DNA of 64,000 nucleotides from Brevibacterium paucivorans (lineage in GTDB: Bacteria > Actinomycetota > Actinomycetes > Actinomycetales > Brevibacteriaceae): assembly GCF_016907735.1 (NCBI RefSeq), contig NZ_JAFBCP010000001.1, positions 124,001 to 188,000 on the forward strand. The letters are read 5' to 3'. The notes beneath the pieces are model-generated. The model was given only the letters and a program-made list of their open reading frames with translations. It made no database searches and had not been told where the DNA came from. Numbering within the stretch: position 1 is the first letter of the stretch; each line of letters starts with the position of its first letter. Shown here piece by piece: positions 50,653-58,125 of the stretch. The position numbers and the translations under genes are program-made.

Positions 50653-51179
50653 CTCGCTGGCTTGTCATGCCGCGTGGCATCAACGTAGGCAACAACAACC
50701 GGGTACCGATGGCTGAACTGCGTTCCGCGCTCACTGACGCGGGGTTCGAGGCTGTCGTCACGATTGGTCAAAGTGGCAACATTATCGCCACTCGGTCAGG
50801 GAGTGAGGATCAAGTAATCATTGAGGTGCAGTCGGTAATGGCTGATGCCTTTGGAGTTACGGTCCCCATGGTGGTGCGGCAGGCCGATGAAGTTCGCGAG
50901 GTCTTGGCGAGCAATCCTTTAGCAGACGTTGCTACCGACTATTCCAAGTACTTGGCTATCTTCCTGTCTGCAACGCCCGCTATGGCGGAAGTTGCGGCCC
51001 TAGAGTCAGAAGATGTCAGTCCTGAAGTAGTACGGCTCATCGGGCGCACCGCGTTCGTGTGGACCCCTGGTGGCGTCAAGGCGATGAAGGTCTCACACAC
51101 TGCCTTGGAGAAGCGCTTCGGGGGGACGGCGACCGCTCGAAATTGGAACACGCTCATGAAAATCGCTACCAAGCTCTAA
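50649..51179 (+). CDS. DUF1697 family protein
   Basis: A 176-residue protein of DUF1697. The opening R-G-I-N-V-G-N-N-N-R-V-P-M-A-E-L-R (usually L-R-G-I-N-V-G-G) and T-I-G-Q-S-G-N-I-I are diagnostic, as is the ending T-A-R-N-W-N-T-L. Function unknown. It is translated behind DUF3224 through a four-base overlap. Confidence 0.9.
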   Translation: MTRWLVMPRGINVGNNNRVPMAELRSALTDAGFEAVVTIGQSGNIIATRSGSEDQVIIEVQSVMADAFGVTVPMVVRQADEVREVLASNPLADVATDYSKYLAIFLSATPAMAEVAALESEDVSPEVVRLIGRTAFVWTPGGVKAMKVSHTALEKRFGGTATARNWNTLMKIATKL

Positions 51180-51334
51180 CCGCAACCCAAGGGGAATCAG
51201 CGGATTGCCCCGGGCACGATGGCACCGCCTGACAAGTTTCTCGCTTCCCACTGTCTAACGCGAGACCGACGCGCTTCTCAGGCGAGCGAGTTGTGCATCA
51301 TCTTCTGCGACTATCTACGACATGCACCGCAGTG

Positions 51335-51772
51335 TCATGCACCAGCGGTGCCGATGGTAACGAGGATGAAGCCGAGCAATTGAAGTGATCCGCGGGTCAG
51401 CTGGAAGACATCCCAGCGACGTCGCATAGCAATAAACCCTTCGGGGGCGACCTCCTGATCGATACGGCCAGTGCGCAGATTGATTGGAACATTGCCGACA
51501 ATCGTGACCACGAGAGCAAGAGCCAGACTGATAGCGGCAGCGAACAGCCATACCGAGGGAGTCGCAAAGGCGAGGATGATTGCGATGATTGGGGCGAGCG
51601 TCATGCCGATCGGCATGATCCTTCCATACGTTCTCAACAGACCCTTTTCGAAAACGAGCTGATCGTCTGGACCAAGTTTGCGAACGACCGGATGCACTAG
51701 TGCGACTGAGCCGAACTCGGCAGATCCGACAAATCCGATGACAAGTATGGCAACGATCTCTATCCAGTTCAT
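51335..51772 (-). CDS. DUF1772/anthrone-oxygenase-like membrane protein
   Basis: A 145-residue protein with four hydrophobic helices. The late block V-P-I-N-L-R-T-G-R and R-R-R-W-D-V-F-Q-L-T-R-G fits the N-x-P-x-N and W-x(3)H/Q-x(2)R pattern of DUF1772 (anthrone oxygenase-like) proteins. ATG at 51772 has GAGAGGA before it. It is divergent from the MerR gene across two palindromes and is the likely target of that regulator. Confidence 0.72.
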   Translation of the reverse strand: MNWIEIVAILVIGFVGSAEFGSVALVHPVVRKLGPDDQLVFEKGLLRTYGRIMPIGMTLAPIIAIILAFATPSVWLFAAAISLALALVVTIVGNVPINLRTGRIDQEVAPEGFIAMRRRWDVFQLTRGSLQLLGFILVTIGTAGA

Positions 51773-51851
51773 TATGGTGTCCTCTCGATCGTGGCGCCAG
51801 TGACATGCCATAGCACTCGATACTCATCACGATGACCTGCGCCTTGATCAT

Positions 51852-51892
51852 TACCTAGAAATAGGTACCTCCACTATCCACTAATGGATAGT
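51852..51892. promoter_or_regulatory. Two palindromes in the MerR divergon
   Basis: TACCTA-GAAA-TAGGTA (51852-51867) and ACTATCCA-CTAA-TGGATAGT (51873-51892) are both perfect inverted repeats with four-base centres. Their centres are 23 bp apart. The first is of the type bound by MerR dimers within long promoter spacers; the second may be a second site. Confidence 0.7.
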
Positions 51893-51938
51893 AGTAGTAT
51901 CTGCTGAGTAGTGCAATCACGATCACAGGAGGACCCTC

Positions 51939-52565
51939 ATGACCGACATGCGGATGGCGGATCTGGCTCGACGCTCACGACTTACTGTGGCCACGATCAA
52001 GTACTACATCCGCGAGGGGCTACTTCAGCCCGGGCGACGCACGGGAGTGAATCAAGCCGTTTACGATGAATCGCACCTCGAACGGCTCCACCTCATTCGT
52101 GCACTAGCAAAAGTCGCTGGTCTTCCTTTGAATAAGATTCGTGAGGTCGTGCAGGCCGTCAGCAACGAGTCGTCCATGCTCGAAGCAATGGCCGTCACAC
52201 AGGACGCTCTCGTCGGTGATGTAGAGACCAGGGACACCGATACTGAAGCAGCGGAGCTACTGGCGCAAGTTGTCGAAACGCGCGGATGGCGGTGTCAACC
52301 CAACTCACCCGCACACGTGGTAGCCGTGCGAGCAATAGCCGAACTTAATGCTGAAGAACTCACCATGTTCACAGACCGCATCGATGACTACGCGCTAGCA
52401 GCAGATAACATTGGTCATACCGACGTCCAAACAGTCAGCACCGCGGAGAGCCTGGATGCCACTATCCGCGGTGTCGTCCTCGGAAGCGCACTCCGACGCC
52501 CTCTTCTCGACGCTCTCGTTCTTCTAGCTCAGCAACACTACGCAAACGTTCTTGCTGACGAGTGA
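51939..52565 (+). CDS. MerR family regulator
   Basis: A 208-residue regulator. The winged helix-turn-helix is M-A-D-L-A-R-R-S-R-L-T-V-A-T-I-K-Y-Y-I-R-E-G-L-L near residues 6-29, followed by Y-D-E-S-H-L-E-R-L-H-L-I. The C-terminal 120 residues are helical, without cysteines that would suggest metal sensing. AGGAGG lies before the ATG. Divergent orientation and palindromes point to control of the DUF1772-like gene and of itself. It is the last typical chromosomal gene before the GC-richer island. Confidence 0.9.
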   Translation: MTDMRMADLARRSRLTVATIKYYIREGLLQPGRRTGVNQAVYDESHLERLHLIRALAKVAGLPLNKIREVVQAVSNESSMLEAMAVTQDALVGDVETRDTDTEAAELLAQVVETRGWRCQPNSPAHVVAVRAIAELNAEELTMFTDRIDDYALAADNIGHTDVQTVSTAESLDATIRGVVLGSALRRPLLDALVLLAQQHYANVLADE

Positions 52566-52676
52566 TAGGCCCAGACAGGTGCTCCTCGGCCCAAAAATAA
52601 AGAGCCTCGGGACCCAAAACGTAAGTCGCTACAGTCGCATCCGCCGACTGGTCGTGACTAAATCACCCGGAGTGCC

Positions 52677-53876
52677 TCACCAGCGGTACGTCGACTTCGG
52701 TTCATACCGGCCGTGCCGTGCTCGCTCCTCGTGCATCCACGTAGGCACGTCGCCCGACGGCAGCGCTCGTCGCGGGTCGACCGCCTCCAGGTGCCCGCGG
52801 GCCCACGCGACGAATGGGTGCCCCTCCTCGCCGATGGCGCGCTCCACCTCGTCGACGAACGCACTCATCTCTTGGTACCTGGCCCACGCCTCGGCACCTG
52901 CGTGGAGCGCCTGCTCCCAAACCTCGTAGCCGCGGCGCAGCTGATCGACCCGGTGTGCTTCCTCGCGGCGAAGCCTCTCCTCTTCTTCGCGGCGGCGGCG
53001 CTCCTGTTCCATCCGCACGGCGCGGTCGCTGGCGGCCTCGACAGCGGCGATCACGTCAACCAGCCGCTCCTCGACCTTCACGCGAGCGCCGTCGGTCCAC
53101 GAGGCCCCGGTCTTCCGCCCGTCACGGTCCGTCAGATGAAGACGCAGCCTCCCGTCTCCGACGTAGTCGTACCTCGGCGCCCCGACGTACTGCCCCTTCG
53201 CCCGGCGCGCCGCCTCCTCCTTCGTGTCCTCGTGTGGACGCCGCTTCGTCACCTCGCTGAAGACGATCCCCACCGTCGCGTGCCCTGCATCAAGCAGGAG
53301 CAGCGCTTGGTTCGGATAGCGCAGGTAGGTGCCGCGGTAACCATCGGGCTCCCGACGCGCTTCCACGGTCGTGACCGTCCACCCGCGAGCCAACGCCTCG
53401 GTGACTAGAAAGTGGGCCACGAGGACGCAGCGCCTGCGCAGGGGCATCGGAAGCCGGCCCGGCCGACCCCTGAGCTCCTTGACGGCCGGGTGGGGACGCC
53501 GGACGACCTGGCGCAGCGGAACCTGCTCCTGGGGCTCCTGCGGCACTACGACAGGCTCTCGCGTCTCGGCCGGCGCCGGGGGAGGCTCCGGAGTCCCTGG
53601 TCTTGCAGGACTCCCTGCACGGCGTGGTCGTGGAGCCGGTGGCCTCTCGGCTTTCTCGGCCTCACCCGGGTACCTGCCGTGCTCGACGTAGTACCTGCCC
53701 GTCTCCGTGAGGTCGGCCGTCCACTTCCCGCCCGGGCGGCGGACCTTGACGAGGCCGCGCGCCGCCAGCGCGGCGGCGCTCAGCTTCATCTCCGGCCGCG
53801 GCGGGTCCTGGGAGCCTCCGGCGGCGAGCCAGTCGAGGACCTCACGCTGGGCGTCGTTGACGGGACGGGGAGTCAT
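52677..53876 (-). CDS. Unknown protein: winged-helix-like start, basic Pro-rich linker, coiled coil
   Basis: A 399-residue protein that I do not recognise. Residues 1-70 look like a small winged helix (R-E-V-L-D-W-L-A-A-G-G ... A-A-A-L-A-A-R-G-L-V-K-V-R-R). Residues 72-150 are rich in Pro, Arg and Glu. A mixed alpha/beta part follows (C-V-L-V-A-H-F-L-V-T-E-A-L-A-R-G-W; Y-P-N-Q-A-L-L-L-L-D-A-G). Residues 275-310 form a charged coiled coil (E-Q-E-R-R-R-R-E-E-E-E-R-L-R-R-E-E). It follows the broken gene at 54879 by 7 bp in one unit. Codon use is GC-richer than in the genes to the left. Confidence 0.65.
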   Translation of the reverse strand: MTPRPVNDAQREVLDWLAAGGSQDPPRPEMKLSAAALAARGLVKVRRPGGKWTADLTETGRYYVEHGRYPGEAEKAERPPAPRPRRAGSPARPGTPEPPPAPAETREPVVVPQEPQEQVPLRQVVRRPHPAVKELRGRPGRLPMPLRRRCVLVAHFLVTEALARGWTVTTVEARREPDGYRGTYLRYPNQALLLLDAGHATVGIVFSEVTKRRPHEDTKEEAARRAKGQYVGAPRYDYVGDGRLRLHLTDRDGRKTGASWTDGARVKVEERLVDVIAAVEAASDRAVRMEQERRRREEEERLRREEAHRVDQLRRGYEVWEQALHAGAEAWARYQEMSAFVDEVERAIGEEGHPFVAWARGHLEAVDPRRALPSGDVPTWMHEERARHGRYEPKSTYRW

Positions 53877-53883
53877 CCGAGAG

Positions 53884-54879
53884 TCAGTCGGCCTGCCAGG
53901 ACAGCGGCGCCGTGGTGTCTAGCGTCTCCCGGGCTCCCGTGGCGAGGTTGACCGCGAACCGCAGCCTGTCCTGCGGCGCCCTGGTCCTATCGGGATGATC
54001 CAGGAGAGCGAGGCTCCGCGAAACGTCGAGCTGCACTCCCAAATGCGTCACACCTGCAGTGAGGAGTTCTGCAACGAGCGCAGGAGCGTCCTTGGATGGG
54101 AAGCTCTTGTACTGCTTGTTGCGGGTCTCTGGGAAAGACCGAATAAGCATGGCCTCGGCCACGGTCACAAGCTTCGCCTGATCGACCAACGGGCCGTCTG
54201 GCTCCGTCATCGCTTGCACTGCTATCCGTGCGATCTCTTCCCAGTTGTCGGGGCCGATGTTTCCGGAGAGTTCTCGGCCCTGCACCGCCGCATCCAAGAC
54301 GATGAGCGCCACTGCGGAGTTGGGATACAGGTCTCCGACCTGAGCCAGCACACGCTGCACCGTCTCGTGGCCCTCACCGATTCTCTCAGCAGCCGTGCGC
54401 TCACCCTGCTTCCCGAACGACTGACCGATGTACTCGACGCGGTACGTGAAGAACTTGCGGAGCGTCCACTCATGCCAGTGGTCCATGTGCTGGCCCGGCC
54501 TCCACGCGCGAGCCAGGACGCGGCGGGTCAGGTCCACAGCGTTTGAACGCTGATTCTCTCCCTGCTCGTCCACCCAATTAACCGCGCCGTCGACCAAGCG
54601 CGTGCCCTCGCGAGGAAGAAGGTCGAAAGGCACGGGGATGGTGCGCGGCTTGAACTGCGAGCCGTCGTGGAAGCGTGTCTCCATCTTCCAGCCGTCGGGC
54701 CGCTGGATAAGGTCCACGATTTCAGTCTTCGGCCCGACGAGCACGAGGTACAAGTAGGCACCGTGGTCGTGAGCCCACTGCACGAACCGGTCGTCGTATA
54801 CCTCAGACGGCAGAAGGGCTCGTGACCAGTAGTTGGTGACAGCCAGCAGGGATTACGGCTCGGCCAGATCGTCTGCCAT
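53884..54879 (-). pseudogene. Unknown protein gene with an in-frame nonsense codon at codon 9
   Basis: From ATG 54879, behind a good GGGAGGT site, the frame reads M-A-D-D-L-A-E-P and then TAA (54853-54855). After this stop it stays open for 322 codons to 53884, beginning S-L-L-A-V-T-N-Y-W-S-R-A-L-L. The later part has Y-I-G-Q-S-F-G-K-Q-G-E-R-T-A, which recalls GIY-YIG-like proteins, but the match is weak. The most economical reading is a single nonsense change in a 331-residue gene. A GTG at 54783 might restart translation; no ribosome site supports it. Function unknown. Confidence 0.68.
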
Positions 54880-55052
54880 GACGTACCTCCCTCGACGGGC
54901 GCAACCTCACGCTACGAGCATGCTGTCAAACGGATTTGCCTAGATTCCCGTTCTATGCGGTGCACCAATCGGGACTCATCACCCGCGGCATAAACTCCAG
55001 CGCGGCGAAGGGCTTGCTATGCCTCTAGAGGTATCGTGCCACCGGACAGCAG

Positions 55053-56753
55053 TTAGATGAAGCGGAACCCGAACAGCCCACCTTCTTCCCCCGAGTCGGT
55101 GAGCACCGGATCGATAACGTAACTCCGCCGGTCGAATCCTTCGGATTCAGCGGCTGTCAGACGATCCGAGTTAAGAGTCACGACGTACTGGAACCCAACC
55201 TCATCTGCCAGCCGAGCGCCAATGTTGAGACAAGAAGAAATTTGGCGATCGTCCATAGAGTCAAACAACTGACTGTCGTGTACCAGAATTCGTGGGGCGC
55301 GACCGAGTTGAATTGCCGTGACTGCGCACACCATGTCAAGCAGGAAGGTCTTGACACCTAGAATTCCCGCTGATGCATCACCATCAATCTTCGGCACAAC
55401 TTTCAGCACGCCCTTGCGTGTAGCTTCAATCAGCAAAGAGACGTTGCGGTCGGCATAGATCTCTTCGCCGAGCTGCTGAAACAAAACGATGGCTGATTCC
55501 AGAGGAAGCTCGCGGTCTGCGATCTCAGTTCGAACGCTCGATTCGGCCTCGGACATCATTGTGCGCAGGCGGATCCCGGTGTCGCTGACAGACTGCACAA
55601 GTTCGAGTTTCCGCTCCAGATCAGCAACAAGAGCATCCAGATCCGTGAGTTCACGTTCAGCGCTTCGGAATGTTTCCAATGCCATTGAGTCGTTCAATAG
55701 ATTCATGATGCTCGAGCGTCGCTGATCGAGGGCCTGACGTTCCGAGTTGACCTCCGCCAAGCGCTGAGTGACGGACAGAAGCTCTGCTTGAAGGTACATT
55801 TGCCGATTTCGCACTACCGAAGCATGAAACTCAGCACCCTCGGCGAACCGGTGGGTTGCAGCTCCTGGCAAGACGATGCCGACCTCCGCATACATACTCT
55901 CCAGTTGCCTGGCTAGGTCCGTCCCTGCAACTGCTGGACGCTCTTCTGTCATTGCAAGTTCAAGGTCACGCTTCCGCCGTTCAAGCGAGAGTCCCTCATC
56001 GTTGAGCTCTCTGATTGCGTGGGTCAGGCGGTCTGCATCCGCCTGGTGGTCGGCATACTGCTCGTCGACTCTGAACCCCGAGAGATTGGACTCCAAACGC
56101 GACCGCTTCTCACGCGCCTGAGCCAAACGGGCGCGCAGTTCCGGCTCACTGAGCGTGATAGCTCCGATTGCACCTTCGGAGATGGCCTTACTGAGTGCCT
56201 TTCGATTCTTCTCCAGCGCGGTTACTGCGCCTGCTTTCGCGAGAATCTCGGGGGAAAATCCGAGGAAGAAACCCATCCGGGTGCCGGACTCCCAATCGGA
56301 CTCGACACGATGAGTCTTGAGCGGATCACCGAAGTAGTCGCGGGCGAGCTGTCCAAACAACTGGCCCACTGTCGGCCTTCTGACAGAATCGGGAATACCT
56401 AAAATTGCAGAGAGTTCACGTTTCCAGTCATCAACGCTAGTCGTGGCACCATCAATATAGACCTTCGTTTGCGGCGAAACAGGCCTTTCCACTCGGCTAA
56501 TCCCTGCCGACTCTCCGAAGTCAATTTTTGCCCAGAAGGAGTGTTTGGACAATGCCTCAACCTTGAGACTGTCGGCAATACCACCGCCGAGCAGGTAGCG
56601 CATTATTTTGACGAAACTGGTCTTACCCGCCCCGTTCCGGCTATCCCCGGACGTGGATTCGTTCGTTTTGTCCGCGAGTAGGATGTTCATCCCCTCGTGA
56701 AACCGCAGCCGCTTGAAGCGCGAGTCGGACGAGCCTAGTTCATGCAGAAACAT
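55053..56753 (-). CDS. ABC-3C system ATPase (DUF2326 type)
   Basis: A 566-residue SMC/RecF-like ABC ATPase. The P-loop is S-R-N-G-A-G-K-T-S-F-V near residue 42. A long coiled coil follows (about residues 180-420). The C-terminal DUF2326 part carries I-L-V-H-D-S-Q-L-F-D-S-M, the Walker B region with His before Asp. In ABC three-component systems this protein senses or drives the response, together with a small middle component and an effector, and acts in defence against mobile elements. All three genes are here, overlapping on one strand. The start lies 14 bp inside the middle-component gene. Confidence 0.9.
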   Translation of the reverse strand: MFLHELGSSDSRFKRLRFHEGMNILLADKTNESTSGDSRNGAGKTSFVKIMRYLLGGGIADSLKVEALSKHSFWAKIDFGESAGISRVERPVSPQTKVYIDGATTSVDDWKRELSAILGIPDSVRRPTVGQLFGQLARDYFGDPLKTHRVESDWESGTRMGFFLGFSPEILAKAGAVTALEKNRKALSKAISEGAIGAITLSEPELRARLAQAREKRSRLESNLSGFRVDEQYADHQADADRLTHAIRELNDEGLSLERRKRDLELAMTEERPAVAGTDLARQLESMYAEVGIVLPGAATHRFAEGAEFHASVVRNRQMYLQAELLSVTQRLAEVNSERQALDQRRSSIMNLLNDSMALETFRSAERELTDLDALVADLERKLELVQSVSDTGIRLRTMMSEAESSVRTEIADRELPLESAIVLFQQLGEEIYADRNVSLLIEATRKGVLKVVPKIDGDASAGILGVKTFLLDMVCAVTAIQLGRAPRILVHDSQLFDSMDDRQISSCLNIGARLADEVGFQYVVTLNSDRLTAAESEGFDRRSYVIDPVLTDSGEEGGLFGFRFI

Positions 56754-56994
56754 GCCGTCTCACCAACTGCCCAGATTCATTCCAGGAAACTGCATCAATC
56801 GCAAACAACATAGACAATGCCAAGGCGAACCAATCGAAGGTGACCTTGGAGTCTCCGCGAACCTCACTTGAGTACTTCAAGAACCGCTCCCAAAGCCCCG
56901 ACACGGTTGCGGGCGATTCCAAGAGCGAGATCAGGCTTGCCCCAATGGTCAGCAAAGCACGCTGAGGCTCGATACCTTTAGTAGGTAGTAACAT
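56740..56994 (-). CDS. ABC-3C middle component, MC6-like
   Basis: An 84-residue protein. M-L-L-P-T-K-G-I-E-P-Q-R-A-L-L-T-I-G-A at the start, T-V-S-G-L-W-E-R-F in the middle and V-T-F-D-W-F-A-L-A-L-S-M-L-F-A-I at the end match the small middle component called MC6 in ABC-3C systems. The outline is a winged-helix-like adaptor. It overlaps the effector stop by 17 bp and the ATPase start by 14 bp. I start it at 56994; a longer open frame that reaches 57375 is only a shadow of the effector gene. Confidence 0.87.
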   Translation of the reverse strand: MLLPTKGIEPQRALLTIGASLISLLESPATVSGLWERFLKYSSEVRGDSKVTFDWFALALSMLFAIDAVSWNESGQLVRRHVSA

Positions 56995-57931
56995 GCCGCA
57001 CCTCGCCTCCAGCATTATCAGCAGGCGGCTCCTCAAAAATGTCGCATGAGTCGAAGAAGTAAGCCGTGACGGCGTATACGGCGTTAGCCCGCTTCGTGGA
57101 CAGATCGAAGTCCTGCCCACCAAGCGCCCCATAGACTCGACGAACAATCTCGCGCACGTCCCTTGTAGCTTGTCGAGCCTCTTGGTAGATGACACGGAAG
57201 CGTTGAGCTTTCTCATCACGCAACGCAGGATCTGCCTGTTCGGAGAACCATTTGTCGATACGTGCCGAAAGCAGCCTTCCCGCATTGAACTCTGCCCTCG
57301 TAGTCTCCGGGAGGTTATTGAAGTCCATCTTGGTGGAGGGGACTGGGCGGATGGATTCGATGTGGTCAGGGCCATCTCCGTCTACATCCTCCAGAGAGAG
57401 AATGAGCTCCACAAGATCGGCAAGCTCCACGTTTTCGGCATGCGGGACGCCTGGGATTACTTCATCTAGCTGCGCTGGAGTTAGCTTGTCAGCGGCCTTC
57501 CACCACAGATCGTCAACCTGCCAGATCTCGATAGTGATGGGACGTTGCGTCCCCGACGCGTGTTGTTGTCGCAGAGCTAGGACACTCTTCGTCGGCAAGG
57601 GGCCAAAGAGAGCGTTCGTGACGAACCGCCAAGTTGAGAAGCCGTTCCAACAAGCGAGCCCTCTGGCGAAGTCAGACTCCAACTTGTCCTTGGTCTTCTG
57701 GTCAACGCCGGTAGTGGCTCGCTGCCCATAGCAGGCGTATAGGATCGATCCGTTGTCAGCGAGTCCGTCACAGCCCCCGTCGCCGTGCTTGCCCATCGGG
57801 GCTGGGTTCAGGTAGTCACTGTGAAGGCGGGCCAAGAGCGCCGTGGCGTAGTCCTCGAAAGCATCGCCGGAAGCGATGCACCGCTGGTCATGTCTTGCTC
57901 GATACCAGCTCTTCCATGCCGAGTCGATCAT
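56978..57931 (-). CDS. ABC-3C effector with restriction-endonuclease-like N-terminus
   Basis: A 317-residue protein. Residues 10-75 resemble a restriction-endonuclease (PD-(D/E)xK-like) domain: F-E-D-Y-A-T-A-L-L-A-R-L followed by H-G-D-G-G-C-D-G-L and I-L-Y-A-C-Y-G-Q. Residues 195-317 (T-R-A-E-F-N-A-G-R-L ... Y-Q-E-A-R-Q-A-T; A-V-Y-A-V-T-A-Y-F-F-D-S-C-D-I-F) form the helical C-terminal domain that ties effectors to ABC-3C systems. I prefer ATG 57931 with AAGGGGG before it over GTG 57940. A sigma-70-like promoter precedes it. DNA cleavage is predicted, not shown. Confidence 0.82.
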   Translation of the reverse strand: MIDSAWKSWYRARHDQRCIASGDAFEDYATALLARLHSDYLNPAPMGKHGDGGCDGLADNGSILYACYGQRATTGVDQKTKDKLESDFARGLACWNGFSTWRFVTNALFGPLPTKSVLALRQQHASGTQRPITIEIWQVDDLWWKAADKLTPAQLDEVIPGVPHAENVELADLVELILSLEDVDGDGPDHIESIRPVPSTKMDFNNLPETTRAEFNAGRLLSARIDKWFSEQADPALRDEKAQRFRVIYQEARQATRDVREIVRRVYGALGGQDFDLSTKRANAVYAVTAYFFDSCDIFEEPPADNAGGEVRHVTTY

Positions 57932-57982
57932 GGGCCGCACCCCCTTCCCGTAGGTGATTTGCGCGTTTGACAGAACGGTGTC

Positions 57983-58011
57983 GCCCTATGAAGGTTGCGC
58001 CACCTTGTCAA
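57983..58011 (-). promoter_or_regulatory. Promoter of the ABC-3C operon
   Basis: On the minus strand TTGACA (58006-58011) and TAGGGC (57983-57988) are separated by 17 bases and point toward the effector gene, about 50 bp before its start. A 14-bp palindrome TTGACGCTCGTCAA lies further upstream at 58061-58074 and could be an operator. Confidence 0.55.
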
Positions 58012-58125
58012 CCAAGTCTAGCTGTCCACCCTCGGCCACCGTCTTCCCCGTCGGTTCGTGTTGACGCTCGTCAACGGCATCCCCAAGGCGAGCCGATAGA
58101 GATCTGAGGTCACAGAGAGTTGGGC

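Noticed and set aside
52566..52676. Integration (att) site at the island's left edge
   Set aside because: No tRNA gene, integrase or direct repeat pairing with another place in the window could be seen; the right edge of the island lies outside the window.
56995..57375. N-terminal extension of the ABC-3C middle component
   Set aside because: The extension overlaps the effector gene in another frame and has no family similarity; homology starts at 56994.
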